Shown here one piece after another: positions 33,181-34,638 of a stretch of DNA of 34,638 nucleotides; position 1 is the first letter of the stretch; each line of letters starts with the position of its first letter. Source of the stretch: Motilibacter aurantiacus. Its GTDB lineage: Bacteria; Actinomycetota; Actinomycetes; Motilibacterales; Motilibacteraceae. The notes under the pieces are model-generated. The model was not told the DNA's origin. It did not search any database and saw only the letters and a program-made list of their open reading frames with translations. The stretch is from NCBI RefSeq assembly GCF_011250645.1, contig NZ_JAANNO010000007.1, positions 1 to 34,638 of the forward strand, given 5' to 3'. Position numbers and translations under genes: made by a program.

Positions 33181-33343
33181 CGCCGCTGCCCTTCCCGCGG
33201 GGCGGGCTCAAACGGCGACGACCGCCCGGCGCGCCTGGGACACGAGCTCGGCCCGGGCCTGCACGAGCCCGTGACCCGCGCAGCGAGGAACGACGTCGCC
33301 GCAGGCGAAGCGCCTCACGACGGTGCTCCTCGAGTGCTCGGTC

Positions 33344-34489
33344 TCAGGGCCGGGCGGTGGACAGGGCGGTCACGACGGCGTCCAGCAGGACGACGCCGAC
33401 GTAGCGGCCGGTGTCGTCGACGCAGACCAGGGGGTCGAAGCGGCGCTCGGCCGGACGGGCCATCGCCCGCAGGGCCGCGTCCGCGAGCGGGGTGAGCGCG
33501 TTGACGCGCAGGATGGCGTCCGAGCCGCGGTAGCCCTGCGGGTCGCTGGCCCGGCGCAACGGCAGGTAGAGCGCGTCGGGGCAGCCGTCCCGGTCCACGC
33601 GCACCCGCGGCGACGGCGACGGCTCGAGCAGCTCGCCGGGGCGCAGCGGGGCGGTCCGGACCGCGAGCGAGCCGATGCGGCCGGTGTCCGCGGCACGGGC
33701 CGAGGAGGAGACGATCCGCGCCGCGACCTCCGCCGGCAGCTCGCTCCAGGCGGGCGCGGGGCGCCCCAGCAGCCAGCCCTGCGCGAGCGGCACCCCGAGC
33801 GCCTGGCAGCGCTCGAGCTCCTCCTGGGTCTCGATCCCCTCGGCCAGCACGTACGCGTCCAGGCGGCCGGCCAACGAGCCCAGCAGCTCGACGGTCCAGG
33901 CCTTCGCCCGGTCGGTGCCGACCCCGGTGATCAGCTCCCGGTCGATCTTGACGATGTCCGGGCGCACGTCGAGCAGCTGGACGAGCCCGGCATACCCGCT
34001 GCCCGCGTCGTCCATGGCGAGCAGCGCGCCGGCCGCGCGCAGGGACCGGATCGCCTCGCTCAGCTGCGGGCCGACGGTGTGGCCGGCGTGCCCGGTGAGC
34101 TCGACGACGAAGCCGGTGAGCTTGCCGGCCTCCCGCAGCACCTGCTGCACCGGCTCGGAGGCGAGGGCGTCCGGGCTGATGTTGACCGTGAGGAAACGGG
34201 GCTCGGGCAGCAGCTCGCGCGCGGCGACGGCGCGGGCCACGACGCGCGCTTCCAGCCGCGCCGCGCCGCCGTACAGGCGGGCCTGCCGGAACCACACGTC
34301 AGGGGTGGCCGCGGGCTCCAGCTCGAACCGGGAGAGCGCCTCGTAGCCGACGACGGTGCCGTTGACGATGTCGACGATCGGCTGGAACACCAGCGTGGGG
34401 TGGTCCGGGGCGGAGAGCGCCATGGCGAGGGCCGCCCGCCAGTCGCCGCTGCCCGGCCGCTCGGGCCGCGACGCGAGCAGCTCCCCCAT
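33344..34489 (-). CDS. EAL-domain c-di-GMP phosphodiesterase-like protein
   Basis: A 381-residue protein, no membrane segment. The EAL domain (about 30-265) keeps the metal and catalytic positions: YEALSR (E50), TVNIS (N103), VVELTG (E130), MDDAGSGYAGL (D160, D161), KIDREL (K181), AEGIET (E217) and AQGWLLG (Q237). The usual ELTE motif reads ELTG, a change of unknown effect. Residues 290-381 resemble a CBS-like or degenerate sensor domain (VCVDDTGRYVGVVLLD). ATG 34489 is chosen because a FliA-like -10 ends 6 nt upstream, giving a leaderless mRNA; GTG 34531 is the other option. It probably lowers c-di-GMP, opposing the PilZ brake. Confidence 0.88.
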   Translation of the reverse strand: MGELLASRPERPGSGDWRAALAMALSAPDHPTLVFQPIVDIVNGTVVGYEALSRFELEPAATPDVWFRQARLYGGAARLEARVVARAVAARELLPEPRFLTVNISPDALASEPVQQVLREAGKLTGFVVELTGHAGHTVGPQLSEAIRSLRAAGALLAMDDAGSGYAGLVQLLDVRPDIVKIDRELITGVGTDRAKAWTVELLGSLAGRLDAYVLAEGIETQEELERCQALGVPLAQGWLLGRPAPAWSELPAEVAARIVSSSARAADTGRIGSLAVRTAPLRPGELLEPSPSPRVRVDRDGCPDALYLPLRRASDPQGYRGSDAILRVNALTPLADAALRAMARPAERRFDPLVCVDDTGRYVGVVLLDAVVTALSTARP

Positions 34490-34495
34490 GCCGGC

Positions 34496-34523
34496 CCATC
34501 GGCGGCCGCGGGCCTCGGCTGAG
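34496..34523 (-). promoter_or_regulatory. Candidate FliA-type promoter of the EAL gene
   Basis: CTCAG (34523-34519), 15-nt spacer, GCCGATGG (34503-34496), the same -35 and spacing as before flgN. The start point would fall on ATG 34489, so this needs a leaderless message. Confidence 0.45.
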
Positions 34524-34564
34524 CGTTTCACGCCGCCGGTTGCAGGACCGGTGCCGGGGAAAGG

Positions 34565-34605
34565 CCGCGGCCCGCGCCTCCGGGGGGAGGAGGCGCGGGC
34601 CGCGG
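34565..34605. terminator. Perfect 17-bp hairpin near the window end
   Basis: Arms 34565-34581 and 34589-34605 are exact inverted repeats around a 7-nt loop. It lies upstream of the EAL gene and probably ends a minus-strand gene entering from beyond 34638; a minus-strand TGA at 34629-34627 could be its stop, but too little sequence is present to call that gene. Confidence 0.65.
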
Positions 34606-34638
34606 AGATCAATCAGCGAGGGGCTGTCAGGAGGCCCC

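Noticed and set aside
33303-33315. Small hairpin between the DksA/TraR and EAL gene ends
   Set aside because: Only a 5-bp stem; too short to call a terminator in DNA this GC-rich.
34606-34638. C-terminus of another minus-strand gene at the window edge
   Set aside because: A minus-strand stop at 34629-34627 is possible, but only three codons would be visible, too few to support.

Overview
The window looks like chromosomal DNA of a motile, very GC-rich actinobacterium. Codons end almost always in G or C, GTG and TTG starts and GC hairpin terminators are common, and a single-sigma flagellar gene set is present. A Kineosporia- or Motilibacter-like lineage would fit, but the genus is a guess. I saw no rRNA, tRNA, CRISPR array, insertion sequence or phage gene.

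Region 1 (1-6115, minus strand) is a glycan-assembly block lying downstream of the flagellar sigma factor gene. In transcription order it holds a LicC-like nucleotidyltransferase, a CDP-glycerol glycerophosphotransferase-like protein, a GT80-type sialyltransferase with the full set of family active-site motifs, a 16-codon leader ORF, and a two-domain GT2 glycosyltransferase. Several starts overlap the previous stop by 4 nt. Region 2 (6211-11384) is flagellar: fliA-like sigma factor (minus), then flgN, flgK, flgL, fliW and csrA (plus), plus a small acidic protein. Candidate sigma28/FliA-type promoters (TCAG or TAAG, 15-16 nt, GCCGA-) precede flgN, the glycan block and an EAL gene at the far end. 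This suggests that the glycan genes modify the flagellum, although no flagellin gene is in the window.

Region 3 (11414-24275, minus) is a carbohydrate locus: a ribose-type ABC transporter (ATPase, two permeases, lipoprotein binding protein), a D-tagatose/psicose-3-epimerase-like isomerase and a 2023-residue secreted protein joining ThuA, a PQQ sugar-dehydrogenase-like propeller, PKD, CBM6-like, DUF1349-like, Ig-like and FIMAH domains. Two LacI-family-like operator sequences sharing GCGCTCAC lie upstream of the ABC genes and upstream of the epimerase. A membrane-anchored protein of unknown function follows.

Region 4 (24781-29338) has a small unknown protein, a lipoprotein alpha/beta hydrolase, a CE1758/CE1759-type luciferase-like monooxygenase and FMN reductase pair, and an FMN-dependent azoreductase divergent from a MarR regulator across a 27-bp imperfect palindrome.

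Region 5 (29335-34638) has an amylosucrase (GH13), an unknown conserved protein, a PilZ c-di-GMP receptor, a DksA/TraR zinc-finger protein that appears to start at CTG overlapping the pilZ stop, and an EAL phosphodiesterase-like protein with a candidate leaderless FliA-type promoter. PilZ and EAL genes point to c-di-GMP control of motility.
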